From Symbiodinium natans (taxonomy: Eukaryota; Sar; Dinophyceae; Suessiales; Symbiodiniaceae), in NCBI GenBank assembly GCA_905221605.1, contig CAJNDS010001957.1, positions 506,438-570,437 on the forward strand: 64,000 bases of DNA. The letters are read 5' to 3'. The notes under the pieces are model-generated. The model searched no databases. It was not told the origin of the DNA and saw only the letters and a program-made list of their open reading frames with translations. Below, piece by piece: positions 1 to 11,189 of the stretch (within the stretch, counting starts at the first letter, position 1; the number at the start of each line of letters is the position of its first letter). The position numbers and the translations under genes were made by a program.

Positions 1-1700
1 AAAACATGTTGTGCAGCTGCTCCATGATAATGCACCTCCAACATTCCAACTCATGCAAACTGACCTCTCCCAGGCTCGTTGCTCCACAAACAACAGTGAT
101 CTGGTGCCCCGCATTGTTCACACACATCATTACTTTGGGTCTGTTGCAAGGTCAGCAGCATAAGTGTCACAAAAAAGTGCTACCATAGGGACTCGAAAAA
201 AATTAATCTTCTTGGGTCGTAACAGCTTCCTCTCACGCAGCCAGGATGCCACTTGCGGCTTATCAGTCTCATCACTGCCGTCTTCATGCAGGTCAGCGAG
301 TGGACAGGGGGCAGTCACAAAGGAAATGTTGCAAAGTATCAGCAGCCAAACTACCATGCCTTAAACAGAACAAGCAGCAGTTACCTTAACAGAACAAGCA
401 GCAGTTACGTCGCGACATTGGCAAAATATCGGACCGGTTACCTGCCCGAAGCCCCTGTCCACCACAGACCGAAGCACCACGACACAATAGTCCAGAAAAT
501 TCACACATGTGAACAGATCAGAAATGCCTTTCACGGAGTCCGATCGCTCGATAAGCTGAAAGTGACTAAGGCGACTGTGGCATCGCTTGAGATCAGCCCA
601 AAAATGTGGTTGGGTCTGGCGGTTGACTCAGAACAAAAAAACTCTGGATGTCAAAGCTGACCTGATGGGCCCAAGTGCCCTCTGTCGCGCGTGCCAACAT
701 AAAGATTTGCTGCATAAGGTTGCCGTTGTCATACATCATGCGTCCCCAGAGCCCCAGCCGGCTTGCCCGGTATGACCAAGGTACCCAACCCAAACAAGCA
801 AGCGATGAGAGACGAGGCGAGCGCTTGCAATGACCGAGTAGCAAACGGCCAGCTTCGCGCTGAAGCGAGTCCGACCATCGTGCCTGGGTAGAGGGGAGCG
901 GCACAGCCGCAACATGCCGCAACCAACCACCACAGCACAGGCTCCAGAGGAGCCAGAGACGAACCAAATGGGCCAAGGGAACCTCACACGTCCCCATCCT
1001 ACCAAGACTTCAAGATGACTGGTGAATGGTTTTCTCATCCATATCTTTCAGGGGTGCTCTCACAGAGCCTGCAGCTGTGAAGCGTGCCCAAGCATCTGTA
1101 GGAGGAGGTGCGAGGGAAAGGTTTACCATACAGAAAGAGATCACTTGAAAGATGATGGGCGGAGGGTCGCGAATCCAGAAGCGCCGCTTTGTCAGGCCCA
1201 AGGTAATATTTGAATCTTCTGACGGCCTTAAATCCTGCCTGCATCTCCCAAGCATGAACGTCCGGCGACATCAATCAAACATGCCACGAACTAAATCGAA
1301 TCTTGGCACTTTAAACCGACCCCCCCTCTTCCCCGGCTATACATACATTGTTTTTTTCTAGGGGCTCGCTGAATCCCCCCCCCCCCCGGCCCCCGCTATA
1401 CATTGTTTAGGCGTGGGGATCCAAGCTGCAGTATCAGCTTTACAGGAGTATCAGGCTTCAATCTGCAGCATATGAAACCTCACACCATTGTCTTAATTTG
1501 CATTGGAAACAATGACCGTGCAGTCTACACAGCACGACGAATGCAACTACATGTCAAGGCGTCCATTCTGGGCGGCTTCGTTGCCCTGACAAAATATGGC
1601 AACATTCGTGAGCCGTCTTTCAAGGCTGTCACTCACTCCCCCACTCACACACCCCCAACCTACCCACCACCCACGCATGCATGCACGCATGCGTGAGTAC
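1..1700. other. No confident gene; possible further exons of the minus-strand gene
   Basis: The neighbouring minus-strand gene must continue into this stretch, because its last defined exon ends in phase 0 at 1701 with a canonical GT donor. I could not extend it with confidence: the first plausible acceptor (near 1630) leads into an exon with an early TAG. A C-rich run lies near 1371-1395. No RNA gene or repeat family was recognised. Confidence 0.4.
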
Positions 1701-3400
1701 CCTCTGTGCCTCATCATACAGCTCCAGCAGGAAAGCTTCATGCTTCTGGCGCTGCACGTCCCAACTGCAGCGTGTGGCAGGAAAGGCAAGACGATCCCAA
1801 TTTTGTTGGGTATGCACTTGGATCACTCTGGCAGAAGAAATCTTGCCAGCCTCGTCTGCCATCTGTCATACCCGGCCAGTGGAATTCCACCAAAGAAGCT
1901 GCTGCGCGTGTATTGGCTTTGCAAATTGAAGACGCTGAAGTCTTTGTCCGTGAACTGCAAGATTTGCGTCCTGCTCGCGGCAAAAGGAGATGACATTTTG
2001 CCACATATCAGGCTGTCGGTCCACATCTCATATCTTGAGGCCTGAGCACGACCATACGACGGCAAAGAACTTCCTTGTCTTTCTTCTTTGGTGCTGCTAG
2101 CTCATGTTCGCCAATGCTCTCCTGGCCATCATCCTCAAGGTTGCATTGATATCTTGCAGCTCAAGGTCGTTCATGTCGGTCTGGCCAGGCCTCGTCCCAA
2201 AAGGCATTCTCAAAAAAATAAAAAAAAAAAAAAACAGCAACAGAGCAACAGAGAAGAGCATGTGAAGCCAAGGCCAGTCTGACCCACGGCATCCAGGCCA
2301 CACAGGATGGAAGAACAGGTTTGTGAGCGACTGCGGTGCCTGACAGAGATCACAACTTGCCAAAAGGCCGCGTGACCTGCTCACCGCAACCCAGGCCTTG
2401 CACTGACCATTGGACTTCCAGCAGAATTCGTCGTAATTCTCCATGGACTGGATGAGGTTTTCGAAAGCAAGTATTTCCTGCAAGACAAAAAACCTGTACA
2501 ACCTGAAGTCTGCACAGTGGGATAGCGACACTGATCTTTGCATCTGCAGCACGCATATTGTGTGAGCAGGTGCAGTGCCTGAAGCGCCTGCTCAGTGAAG
2601 ATTCCGGTGCTGGAGTCCACTGCCTGCGTCTGCCGATTCACGGTAGGAAAGAACCAGTTCTCCACCATGACCATGCATCATAGTTCCACCCCTATGTTCA
2701 CTCACTGGCAACAACTTGCTGTATGGCGCCTCATAGAAAATGTCCAGCTGCCACCACCTCTGAGTTTGCGTCGGGGCAAGTCTGCGCCCTTCCGCACCTG
2801 ACGGCACATCGCGGCGAAGCCATCGCCATGGACTTCCCCCCGCGCACCTGAAGTGTTCTCGGGCTTGGAAGACACCGTGGTGCTTGCAAGTGGAAAATGC
2901 CACCTCAGATCAAAGTGAACAACTTAACTTGCTCGCGGAGCCAGCGACATGTGATCTACCAAAACATCAAAGAGATATCCAGAGATAACAAGAGATAACA
3001 AAAAAATCACACACGTCGCCCGTTCAGGAAGCCGCCCTTCCCAATCTTCGGCTCTTTGTCGGCGATCTCCAGAGGCCTCTTGAGCAATTGCCTCCTCGTT
3101 GCTTCACGACACCATGACTACCCGTGACTACCGGGCATCGAAAGGTAATTTCAGCACACAAATGCCGAAGCACCAGGACCCCGAAGTTCCTCCACAGCAT
3201 TCTGGATGAACTGTGCTGGTAGATCCACGGCCAAGTATCCGGCGAAATCAAGATCCACGTGCGGTGCAAATCCTGCGGCCTCTAACCCAAGAAAACCCAA
3301 AGTGCCAGGAATCGCCAAGCCCAGCAACAAAAACAACGCAGGGCACCGAGTAAGCGAGTCCACCCATAACGTCAACGGCCCCGAGAAATCTCCCAACTCA
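1701..3400 (-). CDS. Patched/Dispatched-like (RND superfamily) membrane protein gene, partial exon set
   Basis: Short minus-strand coding blocks join in phase across small introns. Defined exons are 2385-2477 (acceptor TTGTCTTGCAG, donor GTGAGC), 2304-2339 (only 36 bp), 1872-1954 and 1701-1764. Probable exons are about 2118-2180, 2579-2629, 2730 to about 2805, and a first block at about 3185-3400. The first block encodes one hydrophobic transmembrane segment followed by a VDLDFAGYLAVD-type stretch. Later blocks read LDIFYE, STGIFTEQALQ, ENYDEFCWKSNGQC, PQSLTNLFF, INATLR and YTRSSFFGGIPLAG. This order resembles the first extracellular loop of Patched/Dispatched-type RND proteins, where a CW...C motif, an SLTN/FF motif and an RSxFxFG motif precede the sterol-sensing region. 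Such proteins sit in membranes and move lipids or lipid-linked cargo. The family call is from motif memory only. At least two introns (donors at about 2729 and 2578) need GC instead of GT. Start and stop are not resolved, and a further exon near 3010-3090 is possible. Confidence 0.5.
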
Positions 3401-6400
3401 CCGTGTCGGTAACTCTGCCAGTGTCGCACAAAGCCTCAGCAGGCTTCACCGTGTGTAAATTCGTGGGGCTGTGGTGGGTGGTCAAGATAAAGGCTTAGTC
3501 AGTTTGGCAAGGTTGTCACTATTTTGCCTCAGCAACGTGTGATTGTCATGTGTGCCATGGGATGATGTAAGCATGCTGTGGTTGGTACGCTGCTTGCACA
3601 CCAAAACCAGACCACCATGGCAGATTATTTAAGAAAGTAGAAAGCTTCATCGAAGCAGCTCAGGCCGTATGCACAGAATGTGCACAAGGTCAAGCCTCCC
3701 AGCACTGCAGAAATCAGTAGCGGCCACATCACGAAGCATTGCAGTGACTACGTGGACTATGGACCATGGGTTCTTCAGCGGCCGACTCGGTCTTCATGAC
3801 TATATTGCTGTATGATCCCAGCGCCGCAGTCACAAGAATGAGTTTGCTGACGGCAACTTCATAATCAACACGTGTGTCAATTGCCTATCTCTCTACATCA
3901 TTTTTTAAGACGGGGATGTCTGCTTCAGATTGCATGCAGATAGTGGGGCAAGCAACCTGAGGCATCGTTGACAAATCGGTAAAACAAAGCAGCACAGCAT
4001 ACTTTTTCCTATGAAGCAGGGCTTCGGATGCGAAGGTAGCCCCTCCAGTTGCCGTTTGCAACCTTGGCTCGATCAGGCTATCCGGACGCTGGTGATGCAA
4101 AACTGTTCCATTTATTTCCTTGTGCTTCATCCCGCAAAGCCTGTGAAACATCCATGATGGTCCATGGCTGGGCACAAGGCTTGGGTGTGTGTTGCTTGCC
4201 AGAGGCGTGGCACATCGACCCACACCTAGCGAAAATATGAAACATTATGAGCACTGCAAGGCACACGAGAGCAAGAAGAGGCGGTGAAACCTTTCCCGGA
4301 AGATGCCTAAGGCTCCAACAGAAGGATAACGCCACGAGTTCACTTCAAGCAGCAAAACCTTTGCATCAACCCAGTGCGCCAACATGTTCAACCACTGTGA
4401 TCCCCTGCCCTACAATGCACCTTGTCCTCAGCTGCATTGAAGCCTCCAATCGGCCTCACAACATCTGGGGCCCACCATCCCAAGCCAAGTTGAAGCGACG
4501 TGTAATTATGACGCTCTTTTCATTGCAGGGGATGGACTTGCAGCTTCCGAGAGAAACTGTCTCTTTGTTTCGCTATCGGCCGTTCAGTTTGGCTTCGTTC
4601 AAGTACTTTGCGAGTCCAGTTCGCAACAAGTCGGATGGTACGTGCTTGTCGCATGTGCACACCACAGCTGCTGCACGATAACATAGCACTTCAATTGGGA
4701 ACTTTTTTGGGTCAGTGTTAGCGTGTCGTCCTATGATGCCCGTCAACATGTTGCAAAGTGGCGCCCACCACGTGCATGCGTCAGACAGCCAGTTAGGAGC
4801 GAAGCCACTTACCGAGTACACAGCGACTCTTGCCACGCGAAAAAAAACCAGAAAGTTCCAAGAAGTAGAACTCTGGGGCTGCGGCGCATAGTGGCCTTAG
4901 CAGGTGCGCTGCTGATGCTGACTGCTGTCGGCGTCGCACTCAGGGCATAGAGCCGGGGATGCCATGGTAGTCCCGTGAGCACAAACTTCCTACAAGGGCC
5001 GGCTTGGCTGACATCTCCCATCGCCAAACTAGCCCGAGGTGAAAACCGAATCCAAGCCACACCCACGGGAGGTCATATTCTAGCCATTTGCTTTTGCTGA
5101 GCCCCGTGCCTCCGCTGAACATTCGTTGGCCAACCGCTGAGCCTGATTCCGACATGGTCGTTTGTGTTTCACCCCTCGAGTACGAAGTCTGCAAATTGGT
5201 GCGGCGCGGGAATAGTTCACAAGAATGTACTGCCTGCGTGGGTTCCACATGCAACAGGCTTCACATGACAGCTTATGTTCACGATCCTGGCTGCTGCGGG
5301 GGCCGGCTTTCCGGGAAAAGAGGCAACAACCTAACGCTGCAAAATGCAATTTCTTGGCACCACACATGATTGCAATATTGTCGGCTCAGAAACAGACGTC
5401 AGCTCGCAGCGTTTTTTCGTCAATATCTGCGGCACCTTGGTTGCACATGGTTGCCCGCCACGGTACGCTAAGTGGGCTCAAGGCTCACACTGACAAGATC
5501 CACTTCGAATCCCAAAACTCGAAGCCACTCCGCAAGCAAGGCCAAGGGGGCTCCATCATACCTCCGGGTGTGACACTTAAAGTATGAAACACGGCGCAAA
5601 CAAACAACAGCTGCGTCGTTTATCTGTTGCACTGAAAACAAGCTAGCAGCTAGTTGATTGGAGCTTCGCTATTCTTGACTACATTCAACCGGACGGCAGG
5701 GCACTGCAAGTGGCGCAGCAAAATGTACCTGGCAGCAAAACTGCTTGACACCGGGTCATGGGGCTCCTGTGTTTCGCATTCTTTGCAAAAGACCTTACTT
5801 CTGAGGGCGGCGCAAAACTGAAATACTCTAGGATAAGGACAAGATGCGAACTAGAGTCATTGGTGGAGACACAATCATGCAAATTAGAGTCAGTCATGGG
5901 CAGAAGAACAGCTACGGCCCGGAGGTGCGCTCAGTAGAAGAGGCGAAGCGCAGAGGCACAGAGCAATGCACAGCACGTGCATGAGCGCGCTGCACGGGGC
6001 CAAGCTGGGGGAATGTGCGCGCGACCTCGCCGCCGGAAGCGCAGGTGGGCCACAGGCAAGGGGATGGAACTTAATTCTCCTTTAGATGCTCTTGTAGGCC
6101 AGTGGCTGGAAGCAAGGTGCTGGCGCATGTCCGGCAGTGCTAGGCAACACCCTCGCCGAACTCCGCGTCGTCTTTCATAAACATACTATATTACCGGGCA
6201 AATAAGAACACAATAAGCCCGGGGAAAAACAAAGAAATCGTTCACACATTACCATCGTCTCCTTCACTTCATTCATAACTAAACATCATGTGTACTCGTC
6301 ATTCAGTATCATATCCTCGAGTAATCTGAACCAATTGGAAGTGAATGAGATGAACGTAGTACATTGGCTGCTCGCTTCGTTCATACAAGTAAATTCGCTC

Positions 6401-7150
6401 ACTAGCTCACCCAGTTAGGCACGGTGCCGCCCGAACACCGACCGAACCCGTTCCCCGCAGTCGCGAAAAAGGAGCCGAAAATGGTGGAGAGAAGGATACT
6501 CTGCCTGCCACATGGCCTCACAGACAAACAAACAACTGATAATGAAGCTGAAATAGCTGAATGAACACAAGCAAGACCTGGAGGTGGAGGGCAACATCAT
6601 AAGGTGTCCGGAAAAAATTCCCCGTTGCGTCGCGACCAGTTGGGGCTGCCAAGCATTTATCGTGATGTTTTTCCTGCATTTGCTCACAAAACCCATGTGC
6701 TGCCCTCAAAGTGCGCAGCGTCACTTGATGGAGCTGGGCAAGTTGTCCAGCATTTCCAAACCATACGTTGCCATCACCGGAGGCTGCATAGCGACCTGGC
6801 AGCCAGCACAAGCATCTACCAGACATCACACCGTACACCGTGCAGCAACAAAGTTGTGGCCTCCCGGAAAACATCCATGAAGCATCGTTGGTCCACCGGC
6901 CCAACCTTGGCGAAACAAAAGCAGACTTAGCCGAGCAAGTGGTTTGCTGCAGGAAGCGGCCGGTGCCTTCATCCATGCACTTGCATTTTCCCAATGTCTC
7001 ACAAACACCCAAGCAATCCCAAGCGCGCTGCACCACGAGCACGCGCAACGGTCATCGCCGAAGCAACTGCGCAAAAGGCCGGGTGCTCCTGTTCCAAGGA
7101 TTTCTCGACATGCGTCATGCATTGCGCCATCGAACGCTATTTCGCTCGAT
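3401..7150. other. No recognised gene or repeat
   Basis: Only short open frames with no recognisable family are present on either strand. Upstream exons or the promoter of the minus-strand membrane-protein gene could lie here, but I see no exon that joins it in phase. No tandem repeat or RNA gene was seen. Confidence 0.4.
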
Positions 7151-8620
7151 ACTTCCGAATTTTTCCTCGCTGCTCTTTTTGTTTTTCCGCGGCGAGTCGC
7201 TATGCCGCTATGTACAAGGCCAGTCCTCGTCGAGTACCCCGCTGCGCCGCCGCTGCCTCATGGGCGGGCTGGAAGACGGCTGGCGGTCACCGGGAAGACG
7301 TGGCGGGCATCCGCCAACACTTGCGCCAGAGGCCAGAGGCGGCTCAGTGCCATCGCACACGTCCGCCATCTCAAGGGGGAGCTCCAACAACGACCAAGCC
7401 AGGGCTCGTTGGGCGGCGACAGCCACCATTCCCGCCCAGCGGTGGCATGCCGCCTGACGCGCGCCGTCTGCCAGAGCTGCGCAGGAGCTGCGCGGGCCTT
7501 CGAAGCCGCCAAACGGCGGAGGAAGTCCGCCAGCTCGGCGCCGAAACGGCCGCCTCCCTCGACTGCCAGGACGACCAGCCGGCAACGTCGGGACGCCAGT
7601 AGCTCAGGGCGGGTGGTTTGGCGCTTGCGTCGCCCCGCATCGGCTGCAGCTTTGCCGGGGACGCGATCGGCCCCACGAGGACCTCTATGCGGCGCGAGTC
7701 CGCCAGCGGCACGTCAACGTTCATGTCACGCACGAGGACATTTGAAGCCACTCGGGCCCTGCCTTCCCGACAAATACGGGCCGCGGCTCGTTCCAGAGGC
7801 GCGCCCCGCGGGCCCAGAACACCCGCCACAGGGCAGGCAGCCCGGTGCTCCCCCGCCGCCGGCCCTGGCGTTCTGTCAGCGGCGGGAAATGCTGTGTGTT
7901 GTAAGGGGGGACACGAAGGTCGTGTCGACTGCTGTTTCAGAAAACGGCTTTGAGCGCGCGCCCGGGCAAGGAGCCGCAGGAAAGTGACGGCTTCGCTCCC
8001 CCTTGACCAAGCGGCAACGGCGGGGACGTTGCAGTTCAGGGTGGGTGTCGCGCCGTTTCTGCTGCGTCGCACGAGCGTGGTGTCGACAGCTAACTGGAAT
8101 GTCAGCCGTTGCAGACGCTCTCGACGTGGTGCGCGTGGAGGTGGTCCCCAAGGGCGTCGAGCTGCCCATGGCAGGAGCAGGCGTGCGGGGCCAGGGCAGC
8201 CGGAGTCGCAAGCGCCGCATCGACAGGACACGAAACTCCTGGGAAAGGGCGTAGGTCGGACCATGAAGGCACGGGCAGCGTGCGGGCCGGCCTGCGACAG
8301 TAGCAAGCGCTCTGGATGCTGGAGGCAGGGTGGCGAAATGCATCCGGAAGGCGCGCTGATCGCAGGCATGGGCAGCATGACGCTGCCAACCGTGCAGGCA
8401 GTCGCCAGGCTTGTCGGGGGGGGCCATCAAGCTCAACTGGGGCGGGCTCCAAGACATCACAGGCCGGCACGTCGCACCCCTGTGCGCGGAGGTAGTCAGC
8501 AGCATGCGTTGCCGCGACGACACTAGTGGAGCCAGGTAGGGAATCGACCCAAGATGCCCAGTAGGCGGCATGACGATGGGCAAGCTGTGATGCACTAATC
8601 GTATCCCCACTCTTGCCAGT
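7150..8620 (-). pseudogene. 3' fragment of a dinoflagellate-type RT element (inverted copy)
   Basis: Reading from 8620 down to 7190, short coding blocks in changing frames follow a fixed order: a YWASWVDSLP block; a PASRAL...FRVLSMRRLRLRLP block; GVLGPRGAPLERAAARICREG; RVASNVLVRDMNVDVPLADS; RRIEVLVG; LAVDTTLV; LRLLARARA; RWAGMVAVAAQRALAWSLLELPL; and QVLADARHVFPV. I recognise this as the region downstream of the RT in a retroelement family common in dinoflagellate genomes. It is not a host protein. At least five frame changes break it. The same block order appears on the opposite strand at 8690-9480, so the two form a large, diverged inverted pair. GC content is high. The catalytic RT core is absent from this fragment. 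Confidence 0.6.
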
Positions 8621-8689
8621 CCGACTGCTACCATACTTTGGACATGCAGTCACGGTTGTTTGGGTATTTATTGCCTGCAGACAGGACAG

Positions 8690-9480
8690 CATGCGAGAGC
8701 CTGTCTCCGGCAGGCCCTGGTGGGCCGCGGGCTGTCACTGCGCTCCCCACGGCGCCTGAGTTCCGCATGCCGAGTGAGTGCATGCACGTCCTAGCCCCAC
8801 GACGCTGCCGTTGCGGTGGGGCTCTCGACGTCTGGGGTGACCATCGCACGGCCGGCCCCACAGCAGGCGTGTTGGGCCCGCGCGGCCCTGGAGCCGGCAG
8901 CCGCGAGAGTGTGCTGCGAAGCGGGACGTACCGCTGGCGGACGCCCGCCGCATCGAGGTACTGGCAGGCGGCCTCCCCCTCATACCACGCTCGTGAGCCC
9001 ACTCTCGCGGAACGGGACGGCGAGAGATCGCGAGCCAGGAGCGGCTCTTGCCGGCCCGCCGCTGCAAGCTGGTCGTAGTTGGGCTGGAGGTGGGCGGGAG
9101 AGGCTCACGGCGGAGACGGTCACACGCCTCCGCCTGCTCGCCGATGCCCGTGCCCGTGCGGCGCCAACACGCTTGCGACCCGCCACGCGCCAAGCTAGCA
9201 TCCACAGATGGACGGGCGGCGCAGCGCGCGTACGCCTCATCACTCCTAGAGCTCCCCCTGCGCGGAGCAGGGCGAGGGCGACTCGCCTCCCTTGGGGGAC
9301 TTCTTGGCGCAGGATCGCGAGGCTGAGCAGGTCTGCGACAGCCGCCTCCCCGCGGCCTAGGTGAACGTAGGAGCATCCCGACCTGGACACCCTCCTGCGG
9401 ACGCAAAAAAAGCCACGCCTTCCCGGTGACTGACAGCCGGACTGGCCTTGTACATAGCGAAATTCGCTTGCGGGAAAAGA
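8690..9480 (+). pseudogene. 3' fragment of the same RT element (plus strand)
   Basis: The plus strand carries the same ordered blocks as the inverted fragment next to it: a GPGGPRAVTALPTAPEFRMP stretch; a CRCGGALDVWGDH stretch that looks like a small zinc-binding knuckle; GVLGPRG; DVPLADARRIEVLAGGLPL; TLVSPLSRNG; RLLADARARA; and finally a region that matches 7190-7330 read in reverse. The blocks lie in different frames, so no intact protein is made. It is a decayed tail of a non-LTR-type element whose RT core is seen at 11.2-12.8 kb. Confidence 0.6.
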
Positions 9481-9529
9481 GCCGATAAAAAAAACAATTG
9501 CAGAAACAAAACAGCGAAAACCTCCTTTC

Positions 9530-9745
9530 TGACCTTGACCCGGCTTCTCGCGCGCTTCTGTTGTCCCAAGCTGGCCCTGGCGGCTCACGGGCCATCACTG
9601 CACTCCCCACCGCGCCTGAGCTCCGCATGCCATCCGATTGCATGCGAGTCGTGTTGTTGCGGCGCTTGAAACTCCCGCTGCCGCACGCACCCAGGCACTG
9701 CCGCTGTGGCGGGATTTTGGACGTGCTCGGGGACGGGCTCCGCGG
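9530..9745 (+). pseudogene. Short third fragment of the same RT element
   Basis: One open stretch reads PASRALLLSQAGPGGSRAI...LPTAPELRMPSDCMRV...RRLKLPLPHAP..CRCGGILDVLGD. This repeats the start of the 8690-9480 fragment with moderate divergence. It then ends abruptly near 9745, where the homology is lost. It is either a tandem partial copy or a separate truncated insertion. Confidence 0.55.
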
Positions 9746-9918
9746 ACTGGCGAAGACCAAAAAAAAAACCTGCCAGAGCAACAAACCTTCAGATGCCATG
9801 TCGAGGTCTGCCCGACCTGCTTGTCGACAATGATGGGAGGTTGTGGGCTCCCGATGGGAAATTGGGGGGCCACCCCACTCCTTCCTGGCAATTCCAAGTG
9901 TTTCAGAGTGGTCAATCA

Positions 9919-10064
9919 GGTCAGTCAGTCAGTCAGTCAGTCAGTCAGTCAGTCAGTGAGTCAGTCAGTCAGTCAGTCAGTCAGTCAGTCAGTCAGTCAG
10001 TCAGTCAGTCAGTCAATCAGTCCGGTCGGTCAGTCAGTCAGTCAGTCAGTCAGTCAGTCAGTCA
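9919..10064. repeat. (TCAG)n microsatellite
   Basis: About 146 bases of TCAG tetranucleotide repeat with a few substitutions (a TGAG and a TCAA unit) and a short interruption, TCCGGTCGG, near 10021-10029. Translated frames here give only Ser-Gln/Val repeats and are not genes. Confidence 0.95.
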
Positions 10065-10550
10065 AGGCCTCGTGTACTGTGACACATGGGCATGGTGCGA
10101 ACAGTTAGGTCCCAAAACAGAAAAAATGCACACGCTGTCGCCAAACATTCGGTGGAAACAACCATAATATCCAGATCATCCCCTGCCACTTGTACGCCAA
10201 GCGGACATCTGGGAGGTCCAAACTTGTTTGGGGCGACCCCTGGTTTCTTGCGACCTTGGAATTGCAACGAACCTGCCTCAAAAACACATGTTCGCACGAC
10301 ATCTGAAGGAGGAAGCACAGCAATCTTTCCACTTCAAAGTATTGGAGTACGGTTTACACAGATCCTCCGCGTTGGAGACGCGGCTTAGGAATGATGTGGC
10401 ATTTCACGAATTTTGCGTCAACGTCGAGCTTGAAAGCTAAATTTTCGAAGGGATGCTTTGTTCAGCCAAGCTGTATGAAGGCAATACAGCAACTGCAACG
10501 GGCTGTGATGGAAGTGTGCTTCCCAAATTTCCTGAGGGCTGCACGATGGT
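10065..10550. other. No recognised feature
   Basis: No family, repeat or RNA gene was recognised in the roughly 480 bases between the microsatellite and the next RT fragment. Confidence 0.4.
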
Positions 10551-10559
10551 CCCCGGTCC

Positions 10560-11045
10560 CTGCACCATACGACTCCCAGAGTGAGGAGAACAGAGGTCCA
10601 GAACCCTTCAGTGCGGAGAGGCCAGCGGCTCGGCACAAGGGGGGTGGGCTGCATCGGAGGAGGCAGCGCCGACGAGGTTGCTCAACTTCAAAGGTTCCCC
10701 ATCAACATTGGCCGCGTCGGCGAGGGGCAGTTAGAAAAGACTCACGGCAAGCGCGCGTGCGGCTGCAAAAGGGAGGAGGGCCGACCAGTGGGCGACGTAG
10801 GCGGCCCTGGTGCTGGAGCGCAGCAGAGGAGGGGCTGCGCGGGAGCGGCTATGAGCGAGGAGGGCCTGAGAATCAACTGAAAAAGCAACGATTGGGCATT
10901 GCTTCGACTTTTTGCGCCAGTTGAAACGAAACCCATAGTCTTCATTCGAGGGCGAAAGGGTCCGTAACGGTGGTGCTGCGAAAGCCAGCCAACCGTGCCA
11001 GCCTCCACCAGGGCAGCACACAACAGACGGTCCCACTCCCCGCGG
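10560..11045 (-). pseudogene. Minus-strand 3' fragment of the RT element
   Basis: Reading from 11045 downward, blocks such as SRSRAAPPLLRSSTRAAYVAHW, SALLPFAAARALAVSL and then, in another frame, LPLADAANVDGEPLKLSNL match the terminal block of the same RT family (an RW...AAARALA.SLLELP type motif followed by a DGEP motif). It points away from the RT core that starts about 150 bases downstream on the plus strand. That makes it a separate insertion or an inversion product. Frameshifts break it. Confidence 0.5.
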
Positions 11046-11189
11046 AACAACGCGGTGAACCTAGCATGAACCTAGCAAAAAGCTGATGCTTGGGGACCCG
11101 CGGCGATTTAGCTAGCGCCATGTATGTTGTTGTTCCGCGAAAAATGCAAAACGCACGTCATGCCACAGGAGTTGACACGATGAGTTGGG

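Noticed and set aside
7371-8378. 335-codon minus-strand open frame as a host gene
   Set aside because: Its recognisable blocks belong to the RT-element tail and jump between frames; the open frame is a GC-rich coincidence.
9638-10167. Overlapping open frames with Ser-Val-Ser-Gln repeats
   Set aside because: Produced by the TCAG microsatellite; open in more than one frame.
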